Source: Eonycteris spelaea
Taxonomy: Eukaryota > Chordata > Mammalia > Chiroptera > Pteropodidae
Direction of reading: 5' to 3'
Length of the DNA stretch: 64,000 nucleotides
NCBI GenBank assembly: GCA_003508835.1
Contig: PUFA01000070.1
Coordinates: 9,522,112 to 9,586,111, forward strand
Below are positions 11,063-23,160 of the stretch, piece after piece. A program made the position numbers and the translations under genes. The notes under the pieces were generated by a model. It saw only the letters and a list, made by a program, of their open reading frames with translations, did no database searches and was not told the DNA's origin. Positions within the stretch are counted from its first letter, which is position 1, and the number at the start of each line of letters is the position of its first letter.

Positions 11063-11907
11063 GGATTATTTTTTCAGACTGAAGACAGTCTCAGTTTTTC
11101 TTAAAGAGTGATACTTTATCCCTTCCCCTCCCCTGGGACCTTGTTCTATTTGCACCTCTGGGACAGGCAGGCCCATTTTTTTTGGGGGGGGGGTTGTTTG
11201 GCAAAAGGGGGTTTTGCTGAAGAAGTTGGTTGGGCTGGCGGTAGAAGTGGGGATTGGGAGGAGGCTGTGGCCCGCTGCCCTCCCTGTCTCCTAGTTGTGT
11301 GCTGCCAGGCTCAGTGCTATAGTGTTCCTGAAGCCATTTCCTGCAAAAGTCAAAAGGATTCCCCACAAAGGCCCTATCTGGGAGAGATCAGCCCACGTCT
11401 ACCGTCTACTATGGACATCTTCTCCCCCGGCTTTTTGTCTGCCTCTGAGAGCCTGGTAATTCCCTCCCCTGCTCAGGGGCCTGGCTCCTTTCAGGGTGGT
11501 GATAGGTTGCTTTGACATGTGTTTGGCCAGTGTCCATCCTTCTTGTCTTAGATTATAGATAATTTAAGTAGGTACTACCTTTTTGCCATGGAGACCACCC
11601 AGCCTGGCCCTGATGCCTCCTCGCCACCTTCCCTTGCCCCTCAAAAAACATGATGGCCATTCCCACTCCAAACACTGAATTGCAACATTGCTCCATGTAG
11701 AAAATAAAGGAAACGTCCAACAGTGCCCTCTGCTGGCCATTTCTTTAGGTGCAGCTTCAAAGATCACCTGGAGACCAAGACAGCCCCCTTGCGCCCCACA
11801 GTGGGTGGTAGTCGTTTTGTCAGCACTAAACAGGCCAGTGATTCTGGGCAACACCAGCCTAGGGTAGTCAGCATTTAAATGGGGTACCTTCATTTCTGTC
11901 CATTAAC

Positions 11908-11913
11908 TTTTAT
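11908..11913 (-). terminator. RDH5 poly(A) signal within an L2/MIR-like tail
   Basis: AATAAA on the minus strand, 94 bases past the RDH5 stop codon, inside text reading gcctggcacaaaacaggcac then tcaataaaag. That is the typical 3' end of an L2 or MIR element. Confidence 0.6.
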
Positions 11914-12006
11914 TGAGTGCCTGTTTTGTGCCAGGCACCAGGCAGTACCAGGGTGTGGACAAATAAAGTCCTTGCACTTGAACAATCTCTTGCTGGAAGG
12001 CTGGAT

Positions 12007-14782
12007 TCAGTAGACTGCCTGGGCAGGCTTGGGAAGGAGCCAGGTGAGCACAGCATCCACCAGGCTGGCTGGCAGGTAGGAGGCTGGTAGCCAGATCAGC
12101 TTGGCATCCCAGCCTGGAATGTAGCGAGTTCTGGGGTGACGAGCAGTCAGGGCATGCTCCACGCACCTGCCCACTTTGGTCAGGTCCGGGTCACAGATTA
12201 GGTTCAGGAACCGCTTCTGCACTTTCAGGTCTACAGCCCAATGGGTGGTTGTAATCAGTATCCCCGTCCCACTCCAGCCCATTCCAGGCCCTCTCTGTGG
12301 GTCCTGGGGCTTGTTGCCCCACAGAGGTGAGAGGGATCCTTAGTCCCATGCCCAGTTTGGGGAGTGGGCAGGCTCCACCTGGCCTGGGTGTTCTATGGCA
12401 TCTCGTTCACCTTCACTCCCTCCCTCACTGCCCTCCCACCTCCTCCCAGCAGGCTGGTGCAGGACTAGTCTTTCTGGCACTCTTATTTCCCTTCATGTGC
12501 CCCAGCTACTTACACTTGGTGATGAAGGCCTCCCCATAAAAGGCTTGTGTGATTGGAGGCAGCTGTGCCCAGTAGGCCTGCAGGGTACTTCCCAAATTCT
12601 CCGGATTTGTCGCAGAGGTTCGGAAGAAGCCAGGTTCTATGATGGAGACTCGTACCCCCAAAGGAGCGATGTCCCTCCTGAAGTGGGAGCAGAGGGAGGT
12701 TTCTGGGTTCTTGCCCTTACATCGAAGGGATGTTTGGGGACATGGGTGAGGGGCTAAGATGGGAAAGTTATCATAGACCAGGCACCAGGGTCCTGACAGT
12801 AAGGGATATCCCTGCTGCCCTAGGATGAGGAGCAAATGGAATGGGAAGGGAGGTATATTTAAGGTTTGTTTTCCTTTGTATTCTCTTCTGTAACCTAGAG
12901 CAGGGGTCAGTAAACTTCTTTCAATACTGCAGGCCTAGTCTACGGCCAAGCCACCCTGAACATGCCCGATCTCGTCTGATCTTGGAAGCTAAGCAGGGTT
13001 GGGCCTGGTTAGTACTTGGATGGGAGACCACCTAGGAAAACCAGGTGCTGTAGGCTTTAAAAAAAATAATGCAGGCCTAAAAAATTAATATTATGTAGAT
13101 ACTTATATAACCATTTAAAATGTAAAAGCCATTATTAGCTTGTAGGCAGCTGGCCAGATCTGGCCTGAGAAACAGTTTGCCAACTCCAGACGAAGAAGAA
13201 CCCCCTTCCCTCACTCCCAGGACACAGGGTTGAGTCCTGGGTGCTAGATATGAAGGGTGTAGACTTGTATTTGCTGGGAGGAAAGTGGGAATACATCCAA
13301 CCACCCCAGCACAGATGTACAAGTCCAAGTATAAAGTATATGTTCCATGGTGCCGATTGGAAAATTAAAAGACTGAGGGATAGGGCCAACAGTCAATATA
13401 GAAGTCATTTGCTGAGTGAGGGTGATGAAGGCAGGCTTCCTTCAGAAGGAAGGCTTGGCTTGGGGGACTTGTACTTCTACTCAAAATTCAGGCCTTCCTC
13501 CTGTGTTGTCCTTCTCAAGTCTCCCTTGTCATGGGACTGTGAACATTATTGTCTAAAGATGTGGGGCAGAAGGACAGATGACAAGGTTCTGTAGGTGAGC
13601 AGACAGTCCCAGTATGGTCCTGGGCAAGTTATGTTACTCTTAAGGGTGTTAATACCTGCCCTTATAGGGTTGCTAGGAGAATTAATGAGAAAACATTATG
13701 TAAAGGTAAGCTCATCGTAATAGTTGTTGTTATTAATAATAACACTAATAATAATGATAGAAGGCTTTTTGGGGCATTTTCTATATGCCAGCCACTGTTG
13801 AGGCCTTTACATGTACCTCATTTTACTCATCACATCCATGAGGTGGGTCTTTTCATTCTGATTTGACTGAGGTAAATGGAACTAACTTTTAAGGTTCACA
13901 TGAGAGGCTGGGATTTGAAACTATTAAGCCCTAAACTGTCTCCTCTGAGGTATTCCACATGTTTTGGTCATCTCTGCAGGGCAGACACTAATTCTTTTGT
14001 CAAGTGAGCTGCCCTTGGGGGCTGGGGGCCCAGGGCACTGCCCCCTTACCTCAGGGTGTCTGAGAAGGCCTCCAGGGCAAACTTGGAGACACAGTAGCCC
14101 CCACCAATGGCTGCCAGGCGACCCAGAATGCTGGTGATGTTCACCACGCGGCCTCGGGCCTGTTGCAGTAGGGGTAGCAGGGCAAGGGTGACACTGATGG
14201 GGCCCAGTGTGTTCACCTTCAGCACCTCATGGAAGTCATTCTGGGTCTGCCACGGTGTGGGCCCAAGTATACCAGCCACACCAGCATTATTCACCAGACC
14301 AAAAAGCCCTGTGGAGAGGTGAGACAGACACTGAGGGGAGGTGAGGCACTGCAGTGGCGCCTTTCCTTCCTAGACCTGAGCTCCTTCTCCTCACAGTCCC
14401 TTTGGTTTCCCACAGCCCCTTCCAGTGAACACCCTATACCATGTTCCTGGTGGCCCGAACCATACTCACCCGTTTCCCCAACATGTGTTTCTACCCACTT
14501 GGTTGCCTGCTGGACACTTTGGAGATCAGTGACATCCAGAAGGGTGGTATGGAGTCGGGGGGAGGCCACCTGCTGTAGGTCCTCTGCCCCTGATGGGGTC
14601 AGGCAGGTGGCCAAAACACGGAAGCCTCTCCGATCCAGTGTCAGTGCCAGAAACCGCCCGAAGCCGGAGTCACAACCGGTGATGAAGATGAAGGCATCGC
14701 TTGGGGGCAGGCTTTGCTTGTCTCTGAGCATCCACAGTGCTACCCAGAGCAAGACGACTCCCAGCAGGAGGGGCACCCACAT
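12007..14782 (-). CDS. RDH5: RDH5, 11-cis retinol dehydrogenase, 4 coding exons
   Basis: NAD-dependent short-chain dehydrogenase of the retinal pigment epithelium that oxidises 11-cis-retinol in the visual cycle; it is anchored to the ER membrane. Coding exons in gene order: 14782-14470, 14308-14050, 12677-12514, 12230-12007. They total 960 bases = 319 residues, intact in frame (human is 318; one extra residue in the N-terminal hydrophobic segment). Visible motifs: N-terminal anchor (about 1-18); cofactor-binding TGCDSGFGR (about 33-41); NNAG in exon 2; catalytic YCVSK with an upstream Ser (ITSILGR) at the end of exon 2; EPGFFRT in exon 3; C-terminal hydrophobic [20 protein letters not shown]. 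Intron 3 (12678-14049) is 1.4 kb and carries a DNA-transposon remnant, a retroposed 5S copy and a MIR. The 3' end converges on CD63; BLOC1S1 lies upstream on the same strand. Confidence 0.96.
12895..13190. mobile_element. hAT-type non-autonomous DNA transposon remnant, split by a 5S retrocopy
   Basis: The left end reads gcaggggtcagtaaactt and the right end reads gcctgagaaacagtttgcc, which pair as the diverged termini of a Charlie-type hAT family (…GGGGTCGGCAAACT…). The 5S rRNA-like sequence at 12938-13057 sits inside it. The family name is not certain. Confidence 0.55.
12938..13057 (+). pseudogene. Retroposed 5S rRNA pseudogene with A-tail and target-site duplication
   Basis: About 120 bases match vertebrate 5S rRNA almost throughout. 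The internal control regions are readable: A-box agctaagcagggtt and C-box tggatgggagacc. Differences include catgcc for cgcgcc and tcttggaag for tctcggaag, plus changes near the 3' end. It is followed by an A-run (13058-13066). It is flanked by 15-base direct repeats, aatactgcaggccta (12923-12937) and aataatgcaggccta (13065-13079), with one mismatch. A poly(A)-like tail and flanking duplication show insertion by LINE machinery rather than membership of a 5S array. It is on the strand opposite to RDH5, in intron 3. Confidence 0.92.
13605..13930. repeat. MIR-type SINE fragments
   Basis: Contains tgggcaagttatgtt, then acctgcccttatagggttgctaggagaattaatgag split over lines, and a second MIR-like part (tgccagccactgttgaggc…catgaggtgggt). 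Both are old and diverged, within RDH5 intron 3. Confidence 0.65.
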
Positions 14783-15353
14783 GGCTGCAGTCCAAGTGAC
14801 CTCCAGGTGGCAGCCAAGGCTGGGCAGAAAAACCTGTCTAGTTTACTCTGGCTCCTAACATCCTCCCTATTAGTCTCTAGTCTCAGCATTTTGAGGAATA
14901 ATCTGCTTGACAGATAAAAGACAAATTATGCCTCATTTGGGAAAGCAAACGATCTGGGAAGACCATATATTAATGGCTAACTCAGTTAAGATCGGATGAG
15001 CCGGATCTTCTTGTTTGCTGTTATCTCTTCTCTCCTGCTAAACCAGGGAGATATGAACTCTCTAAATGTAAGCTGGACCTTGTTTTAGGAAACACATATA
15101 GGGCAAAGAGTCCTGAATTTCAGTCCTTGTGGCTCCAAACTTACTGTGTAACACTGAGGATCTCACTGAGCCTCTGAACCTGTCTTCTCATTTGCCAACA
15201 GAGACTAACACCCCCACATCCACCGGGGAGTTATGAAAGATCAGAGGAGAGCATGTGACGAAGCACATTAAAAGCTTAAAGCTTTGAGTTGTCAATACAT
15301 GTAATATCTTGCAAGTTTTCCCCTAGCATCCCAGTTTCCAGTATCTTGCTTAC

Positions 15354-15480
15354 CTCCTCTGGAGAAAGCTGGAAGGTACAATACTGGACACTTCTTTTGC
15401 TTGTTTGAGAGACTGCTCCCAGTCTTTCCAGGCTCCCGCGCACGAGCTGTAGCGCTAAGGCCAAAGTTCGCAGCCGGAAG
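15354..15480 (-). other. RDH5: Probable RDH5 5' non-coding exon 1
   Basis: On the minus strand a good donor (gaggag|gtaagcaag) lies at 15354/15353, about 570 bases upstream of the RDH5 start codon. The first coding exon has no promoter-like sequence directly ahead of it. The exon's start is not defined; 15480 is an estimate. Confidence 0.5.
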
Positions 15481-16166
15481 ACTGGTTGCCAGAGCTATTA
15501 AGTGTATGTAAGCTGGAGTGGGGGAGGGCTGGAAGGCGGAGCCAGAAAAGATGGAGCCTGCCAGCTGAAGCCAGGGAGTGGCATATAACAGGCATGCCAG
15601 GACCCATTTCTTGGCTATCTTTTTCAGCCAGGATTCCTGACCACCTCTGTCATAGACTCCCAGGAGGAGGGATGTGTCAAGGATGGCTGCTGCCCCTCTT
15701 TGTTGGTGACCTTAGACCTGCCATTCCTCCCCCTTCATGCCTAAAGTACCCCCATGCCCAAGAGTTAATCTCCAGCTGGGTTCAGACTCATGACACTGTT
15801 TAGCACCAGGCTGGGAGGGGCCATGAGCACAGGAAGAGGCAGAGCGCCAGAGCTGAGACCAGAGCCACTCCCTGTCTTATTTCTCCTCAGCAGGAAACTG
15901 AAATCCTGACTTAGGAGCTTGGGGCAGGGCCCACTGGGACCTTCTCTGGGAGGTGTGGGGAACTCCTACCCTCTGCTTCCCCAACAGGCACCTGTACCAG
16001 GCCCAAGGAGGAAAAGAGAGTTGGGATAATAAGAGGAACCTAGTTCCATCCTCTACCCAAAAGATGCCTGTCCCTCAGGAAAACAGTCTCTGACCCTTCT
16101 ACCTCCACTCCCCATGCTGAGTTAGTAGCTCCTTAAAACATACCACAGAGAAATGGAGGCTTGTGT

Positions 16167-16172
16167 TTTATT
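16167..16172 (-). terminator. BLOC1S1 poly(A) signal (AATAAA)
   Basis: The minus-strand hexamer is 73 bases after the stop codon in the context ccacaaataaaacacaag. Confidence 0.75.
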
Positions 16173-16244
16173 TGTGGCCTGTCAGCCTCCCTCCTGCCCC
16201 ATGGGGAGGTAGGAGGCGTGGGGTAAAGAGGGAGGGAAGAGGGG

Positions 16245-19200
16245 TTAGGACTGGGCTGACTGCAGCTGTCCTTTGTAGACGTATTCCAGGGCGGTGGCAA
16301 TGGTGCGCATGTCCAGCTCAATGCTCCGAGCCCAGTTCTCCACATCCCCGATTTCCTGGGAAAGGGAGAGCGGGGATTCCATGAATCAGAGCAAGTAGAG
16401 TAAGAGGAAACTAGTTCCATCCTCTACCTAGATTCATAACCTAGGGTATGAATGGGGTACTTTCCACACATCTCGTACAAAGGGGTTTGCTTGGATCCAC
16501 CAACTGCCTTTACCTCTTTCTTTAGCTTCTCTGACTGGGGGCATAGATGGGGTTTCTGGACCATCCTACTTCTTCGTTAACCCCAAGCCTTAGGTGACTT
16601 GACTGGAGGCCATCAGTGGGGGCCCAGGATGGGGCTGGTGATGTAGGGATGTGGCTCACCTTGAGTGCCTGGTTGAAGTTCTCCACCATCCCGATCCATT
16701 GGCCTGTCTGCTTGGCAAACTGGGCAGCCTGAACCTGCAGGGTCTTCACCTCATGGTCCAGCTTTCTCTGGTTCATGTAGGCCTGGGCCACACTATAGGT
16801 TGGAGGAGGGAGGAAGTCAACTCATCCAACTGGTAGGAGTGGTCTCTAGGACTAATATCCCACTGCAAGAATGGGAGGCCAGCCAGGAGTCAGGCTGGGG
16901 AAAACCTCATGATTTTGGCCATTCTGGAATGTTATGCAAAAGAGACTAGTTATATGCAAACGAACCCAGCTCCTTCCTCCCACTCCAGGATTCCCAGAAA
17001 AGCCTAACTGGGAGCTGACTAGAAACATATCATATCCTACCCCACAAAGGAGTTCCTGAAGCTGGATGGGGGAAGGGAGAACTAACCTGGGGTGGGGGCA
17101 GCTATCCCTGAGAAAGAAGCTGGGAAAATCTAGCAGCAGGGACACATCTGGCAGTGATTGGAAGCCCAGGGATCTGTGCGAGAAGTTGGGAAGGAACTTG
17201 GGCCACTCCCTGAATCTAGGGTGGGATGGGAGAGCAACCCCCTCCCCAGGAACTCAGGGTCGAGAGAAGAACTCCCAGGGGCTGCTTCTTGGCTCTCAGT
17301 TTCTCTCCCAACCCTTTCCCTTTCGCCCACACATATGAATGAGCGCACATGCACACTTCTCCCTTCTGCTCCATGCAATAGTTTTTCTTTTCTTCGCAGT
17401 CAAGGTGCTGGCTGCAGTCAGGTTGGTGTCTGCTCCTGTCCCCTCCCAACCCTCCTGCAATAACTGTGCAACAACTGTGTAATAATTTTTTTCTCTTATT
17501 GGCTGGTGAATCTTTCACCCCCCACCCCAAAGCTCTAGGTCAGCTGGGAGACTCCACATCCGGTGGCCCCACCCACTGGAATCTGTGGGGGATGGAGGGG
17601 GCATGGGGTTGGGCAGGGTGGGAGAGAGTGGGAAGGACACCTGACAAGGGCTGAGATAGATGAAGCCTTTGTCTTCCCTTCTGGGGACTGAGAGGAGCTG
17701 TGGGCAGCAGCACAAAACCCTTTCTAATCTGGCTTTGGCTTGGCTGCCCTCAGTCTAAAAGTGGGGTGGCCCCTGGCAAAGAAAGTAAGCCTGAGCCAGA
17801 CTTATAGTATAGCCTGGGAGGTGCCAATGTGGGATGGAGGAAAGGGGGTAGACCCTGTCCTTTCTCTTTGGGGACAGCTGGGCCATGGTGGGGGTGGGGG
17901 GGGGTGTAGGAGCTGAAATAGTAAAAGCAGGGGGCTTCCAATGCTTCCCGATTCCCCTGGGCGTTTCTGAAATCTCAGTTTTTTCCTGTGACTTTCTGCT
18001 TTCTATTATTCACACTGAGTGAGGGGAGAGGCCTGAAGGTGGTGGTGGTGATGGGGGTCTGTGGAGATCAGAGGCCCCGACCACAGCCTTGTCTTCTCCT
18101 AATCTTCCCCAGAAGTGAGTAATGAAGATGACAGCCCCTGCCTGGCTCACTTGGGTGACTCAGTCTCTGGATTCACCACCAAGCTATTCTACTTGCCCTG
18201 GGGTGGAGGGCATCCTACTGCCGCATTTCTTCCAACAGATGGCCTATCAAATCATCATCTCTGCACTCTTCTGGGTCAAGAGATAATGTTCTTTGCTCCT
18301 TCCCAAGTCTTTGGTTGTTATTGGCATCCTCATTTAGGACTGGAGCAGGGAGTGGTCCCTGGAGACCCAGAAGGGAGGACAGGGACAGCCTGGCTCTGCT
18401 GTAGCTCTTGGCATAGGTTCTGCTCTCACCCTCACCAGCTGTGTCATCTCTTTCCTGCCAGCTGCTCCCCTGGCTTGCCAGAGGGTGGGAGGTGGAGAAG
18501 GAGAGGGCAGTACGCTGTGGTGAAGGAGGGTGCCCTCCCTCCCACCAAAGTGACAGCTGGACTTGGAGGGGTGAGGGGAGGTGGGCAGATGGCATCAGGT
18601 TGTGAGCACTAGGGAAGTCATTGTGGAGAGGGGGTTAGTCTGGCTGTTCTTCCAACCAGTGCAGTTGCTTCTCCTTGCCCAATGTGAAGGGTCAGAGCTG
18701 ACTCAAGCCTCTGTCCATAAACTTAAACCGAGTGGGGGCGGGGGGAGGAAGAGTAGAGGAATGAGCGGAACGTCACATCCCCTCAAGAGCCATCTGTACC
18801 CGATAGACCTTGCCAGTGCCTAAACTTGGGTGGGGGGTGGCCGGTGTCGATGGGAAGAGGTTCATACCCCACATTGAGGTGATCCACTAAAGCTTCGGTC
18901 AGGCAGGTCGCTGCAGTGATAGCCTCTCGCCTTCTCTTCTCTGGGGGGAGGGGAGAAAGGGATAGGAATGGCGACTTGGTTTTTTGAGGGGTGGTACTGA
19001 GGGTTCCCCACCCACTCATTACTCTTCTGCTACCTGCAGGAATAGCTCAACTAATCTCAGAGTGCCAGAGCTGGAAAGGCCTTTGACAAACATAGAACAA
19101 GCCCTTTCATTTTAGAGGTGAGGAAGCTGGTTGTCTGAGAGGGGAAGCGACTCGTCAAGGGGCGCTAACGAGTCAGTGGCTGCGTCCAGGGCTCCCCAGA

Positions 19201-19734
19201 CTCCCAGGCACTCTTTTCCCACTTTTCTTTGGCCCTTTTTCCATGATTGGCAACCCGGATTCTCCAGTCCGCGTTCAGAAAACAAGAGCCCCACGCCTGT
19301 TTCGGTGCTTTCAGGCCTCCAAGAATCCCATCTCAGTCGGGTCCCCAACACCCTCCTGGCGTTAGGAGCGTCCCTTCCAGGGTGAGAGGGCTGCCTGGAC
19401 CAATCGGCACAGCGTTCCAAAAGCAGGGGGCGGAACTAGGAAGCCGCGGTGACAGCGAAGGGGCGTTACCGAGGGGACAGGAGTGTTGCTACGGGGCCCA
19501 GAGCCCGCTGGCACGGGAACGGAATTTCCAGAAAAGCCACCCTCCCCCCTCCGATGCCCGTGCCCACCAGCCCGCGCCCTTCCCGGGATCTGGGCCGTTA
19601 CTCGAGGTCCTGGCCCGGGGCTGAGGCTAGGCCGCGGCGGGAGAAAAACCCGCAGACCGGATCTTCAACTCACCCTGCAGCTCCTTGCGTTCATTCTGCT
19701 TGGCCTGGTGTTCCTTCAGCAGGCGGGAGAGCAT
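16245..19734 (-). CDS. BLOC1S1: BLOC1S1 (BLOS1/GCN5L1), subunit of BLOC-1 and BORC, 4 exons
   Basis: Small coiled-coil subunit of BLOC-1 (lysosome-related organelle biogenesis) and BORC (lysosome positioning), also described as GCN5L1 in mitochondrial acetylation. Coding exons: 19734-19674, 18940-18868, 16792-16660, 16355-16245; total 378 bases = 125 residues, in frame. Translation begins MLSRLLKEHQAKQNERKELQ, continues KRRREAITAATCLTEALVDH, AQAYMNQRKLDHEVKTLQVQ, and ends near GQLQSAQS (one residue differs from the human end I recall). Heptad-like Leu spacing supports a coiled coil. An in-frame upstream ATG at 19839 could add 35 Pro/Ala-rich residues; the downstream ATG is chosen because conservation starts there. 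An AATAAA on the minus strand at 16167-16172 is the likely poly(A) signal. Confidence 0.96.
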
Positions 19735-19834
19735 GGTCGCTACGGGCTGGGGCCTGGGTGCTGGGGGCTGGGCAAGGCCGGCCCCCTCCGATTCCGGGAG
19801 CTGGAACGCACACCTCGGCGTCAGAGGGGCCCGA

Positions 19835-19859
19835 GTCACGTGACCTTAATATCACGTGA
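19835..19859. promoter_or_regulatory. Double E-box (CLEAR palindrome) in BLOC1S1 promoter
   Basis: GTCACGTGAC (19835-19844) is the exact palindromic CLEAR element recognised by TFEB/TFE3/MITF. A second TCACGTGA (19852-19859) follows 7 bases later. They lie about 100-125 bases upstream of the BLOC1S1 start codon, in a CpG-rich promoter. Since the product acts on lysosomes, MiT/TFE control is a reasonable inference; USF also binds such sites. Confidence 0.65.
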
Positions 19860-20629
19860 GGCCTGGAAACCGCCCCCTTTTCGAGGCAAGGTTGGCAGAG
19901 AGTGAAGATCTTGGCTGGGAAGGGAGGGAACAGTAGAGGGTTGGGGGCAGGTGAGCTCTTGTCTATTGAGGGCTCACTTTTTGGTGAGTGTAGAAATTTT
20001 TTCTTTAGCACTCATATTGCAGAGTCCTTTTTAAACACCGCCTTTGGATCTCAGGCTTGCGGGGTGGTTGGTGGGGTTGGTGTTGCCAGGTTGTCCATCA
20101 CAGTTTGGTTGTTGAGAGAGCACAGGCTCCTTGGACTCATTGAAATTCCTTTCCCTCCTCGCTTTTCCCTCCTGGCAGCTCTGGCCAGTTCTCAGTTGAT
20201 TCTTAGCTCCCTCTTTCTAGGAGGGACCACTTTCCTTTCTAGTCCAGCTCGCTCTCTTCTCACCACCCCTGAGGTCCCTTAGCGCTGGGTGGTCATTGTA
20301 GAGAAGCAGCATTTTAGGCGCTTCAAGCGGCCTCCTAGGGAGCTTTGCTAATTTGGCCGGCTATGTGCAGTGAGTGCGCAATTCCATCTCTGTCCTTTTG
20401 TGGTCAGAGAATGAGAACCCATTTCAGGCTCACTAGAAGAATAAGTGCTGCTGTCAAAGTTAAAGGTAAATTACAAACACCTCTCTGAACTAAGAAAAAT
20501 GCTTCCGGGATTAATTCCAATAAGAAAACATTATAAACATCATCAACATATTCTTGGTACTGTGCCAGTCTCTTTCGGTGCACTGTGCACTAACATCCTG
20601 GCTGACTTTGGGCAAGTTGCTTCCCATAC

Positions 20630-21090
20630 TGGATTTGGGTTTTCTCCTTAGTAAAATAAAGGGACTGGATTAAATAAGTCATTGGCAATCCTGACTAAAC
20701 TGTAGAATCACCTGGGGAAGTTTTTAAAAATGCCCTGCCCTACACTAATTAACTAGATTTCTGAGGGGTGGAGCCCAGGCTTAAGTATTTTTTAAAAAGT
20801 TGTTCTAAAATGAATTGAAGGTTGAGAATCACTGTACTAAACCCTATCTAAAGCTATTTCCAACTTTGGCATTCTCTCATTTTGTGATTCAGTTACATAG
20901 TTGAAAATTGACTTCATTACATCAGCTCGCAGTGGGAGGAGACATGGGTGCTGACTGAGGTGGAATAAAACTCATATACAGAGCAGTGAAGTAACAGAGC
21001 TCACAAGTGGCAGAACTAGGATACAAATCCAGGCTATCTGCCCCAGAGCCTGAGTGTAACCACTGCACTATACTGCATATACCATGGGAG
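20630..21090. repeat. Old repeats: MIR fragments and a hAT remnant
   Basis: About 20700-20850 reads gaatcacctggggaagttt, a gggtggagcccaggc stretch and ggttgagaatcactgt, which is the body and end of a small hAT family. About 20985-21085 is an inverse MIR (agtggcagaactaggat … aaccactgcactatactgc). From 21,090 to 22,680 I see only unique sequence without a gene. Confidence 0.55.
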
Positions 21091-22679
21091 ATACCCCAGG
21101 AGGGGAGGTTCTGTCTCTTGTCACTGTGCCCTTCCATCTTGTGGGGCATCAGTTGAAGGGAATACTGGAAGAGGAGGGGTTTTTGGGAAGAGGCTCTTAT
21201 CCAGAGAAGGGCTGATCAATAGAAGCGGGAAGAGTGAGAACATCACAGCAGCCTGGCCAATCTTTCCCCCACTCTGGCTTCAGCTTTTAACTGCAGCGAG
21301 CAAGCAAAACAGGCAGATTGGAAGTGCCTGGTGCGTCACTCCCAGAGCTGCAGGGCCTGAGAGAGAAGGGTAGGGGTTGGAAGGGGTGTCAGAGAATAGT
21401 GACCTGGGGCATGTGAGACAGAGGGCAGGGGCCAATGAGGGAGATTGGTGTTGGGGGTTTCAGCCATCAGACTGTGAATGTTAAAATGAGGCTAAGAGAG
21501 GGTGACAGGCCCATCCTATATTACCCTCACCCCACTTGGCACTACCATCTGACATTTTCACAATCAACATAGAGACTGCCAGGATTCTGCAGACATCAGC
21601 CCTGCCCTCCTCTCCCACACACTGGCTGTTCCTTTGCCCTAGAGGTGGGCAGAGGACATGGGTACCTAGGACCACAGATGATCTTTCCAGGGTCATCCTC
21701 CTGCTTCTCTTTTTTTGGGCCCTGCTTGTTCACTGTCTAATCTCAGATTCTGTTGTGATTGAAGCTCAACGCCACCTGCCCGTGGTAGAGATGGACACAA
21801 AGTGCATGCATATTTGGAGAATGACTCTTGAAATTTGAAATCTCTTTCTGCCCACCTCTCCTTACAATTTACCACCCAGATTATTTTCCCTTAGAATGAA
21901 TGAATGCAACTCCATGCTCTTTTTCTCCACTCATCTCCCTATTCTTTTGAGGTCTCTTTCAGAGTTAACTTTAATTAGTAAGCTTCAAGCTGACTGGCTG
22001 GGATAAGCATTAGGGTCGAAGCTGCTTAGTTGTTAAGGGTTGGGTGAGGACTGAGGGAGGACATGGCACAAGTGGAGGAGGCTTCTCATAGTGGGAAATC
22101 TGGCTGGGCTTCAAGAGGGGGCTGTTGGTGGTGTGGCTAAGTTCCAAGTGTTGGCCTGAAGCCAGTGCTCAAAGAAAAAGGGCCCTCAAGACAATTTAAA
22201 TGGCTCTCTGTGGGAAGTGACCTCCCAGTCCTCTCCAAGGATGCAAGGATTTTTTCCTTGGATCCTCAAAGACCAGAGCGGTCAAGTCATGTCCCTACTG
22301 ACTCCCCTCAATCACATTTATATTCTTTCTCTCCCAGCCACTCCCATAGTTCAAGCTTTGGCTACAGCCAGAATCCAGAGGCGGGCAGAAGGATTCCAGT
22401 GCTGGAGAGGTGGGTGGGGTGAGAAAGTACTCATGTTGTGTGTTGTGGGGAGGAAAAGGCTGACCCTGGGACATATGCTTCAAGGCTCTGCCAGATGAGG
22501 TGGAAGGAGAAGTTAACCCTTCAGTCTGTGTTCTGAAAGTGTTGGCTTGAAAGTTAGAGCAGCTGGAAAATAGGGATCTCAGATGGAGGGGAAAAGAAGG
22601 CTGTTAGAGGGGAGGGGCTGGAGAAGTTTTCAGCTTTTACTCAGACAAGGGCCAAAGTCTTTGCTGAACTTGGGAATTT

Positions 22680-23160
22680 AATAATTTAAAAATTATTTTG
22701 AAATAGTTATAGACTCTGAAGAAGTTGCAAAATAGTACTTAGAGTCCTGTGTACATTTCACCCAGCTTTCCCCTGTGGCAACATCTTATATAGTTGTGGG
22801 ACGATATCAAAATCAGGAGGCTGAGGTAGCTACAATACTGTTAACTAGCCTACAGGCTTTGTAGAGTTTTCATCGGTGTTTTATATACATTTATTGTGTG
22901 TGTGTGCATGTAGTTCTATGCAATTTTATTCCAATTTATTCGTATAGATTCAAATAACCGTTATCAAAATCAAGGTACAGAATTCTTCATCACCACAAAG
23001 TAACTCCCTGTGCTATCCTTTTATATTTACCCCTCCCATCCTTGTCCCCTGGCAATCACTAATCTGTTCTTCATCTTTATAGTTTTATCATTTTTACAAT
23101 GTTTTATGAGTGGAATCAAATAGTATCAGCACTGGCTTTAATTTAATGAATTCCTAAACT
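22680..23160. repeat. Old L1 3'-end fragment (L1ME-like)
   Basis: Text such as gaagttgcaaaatagtact, ttcacccagctttcccc, caacatcttatatag and cctggcaatcactaatctgt matches the 3' region of old L1 elements. It is intergenic, between BLOC1S1 and ITGA7. From 23,160 to 24,530 there is no recognisable gene. Confidence 0.6.

Noticed and set aside
12938..13057. Functional 5S rRNA gene
   Set aside because: The A-tail, target duplication and base changes show a retrocopy; a functional 5S gene would sit in a tandem array.
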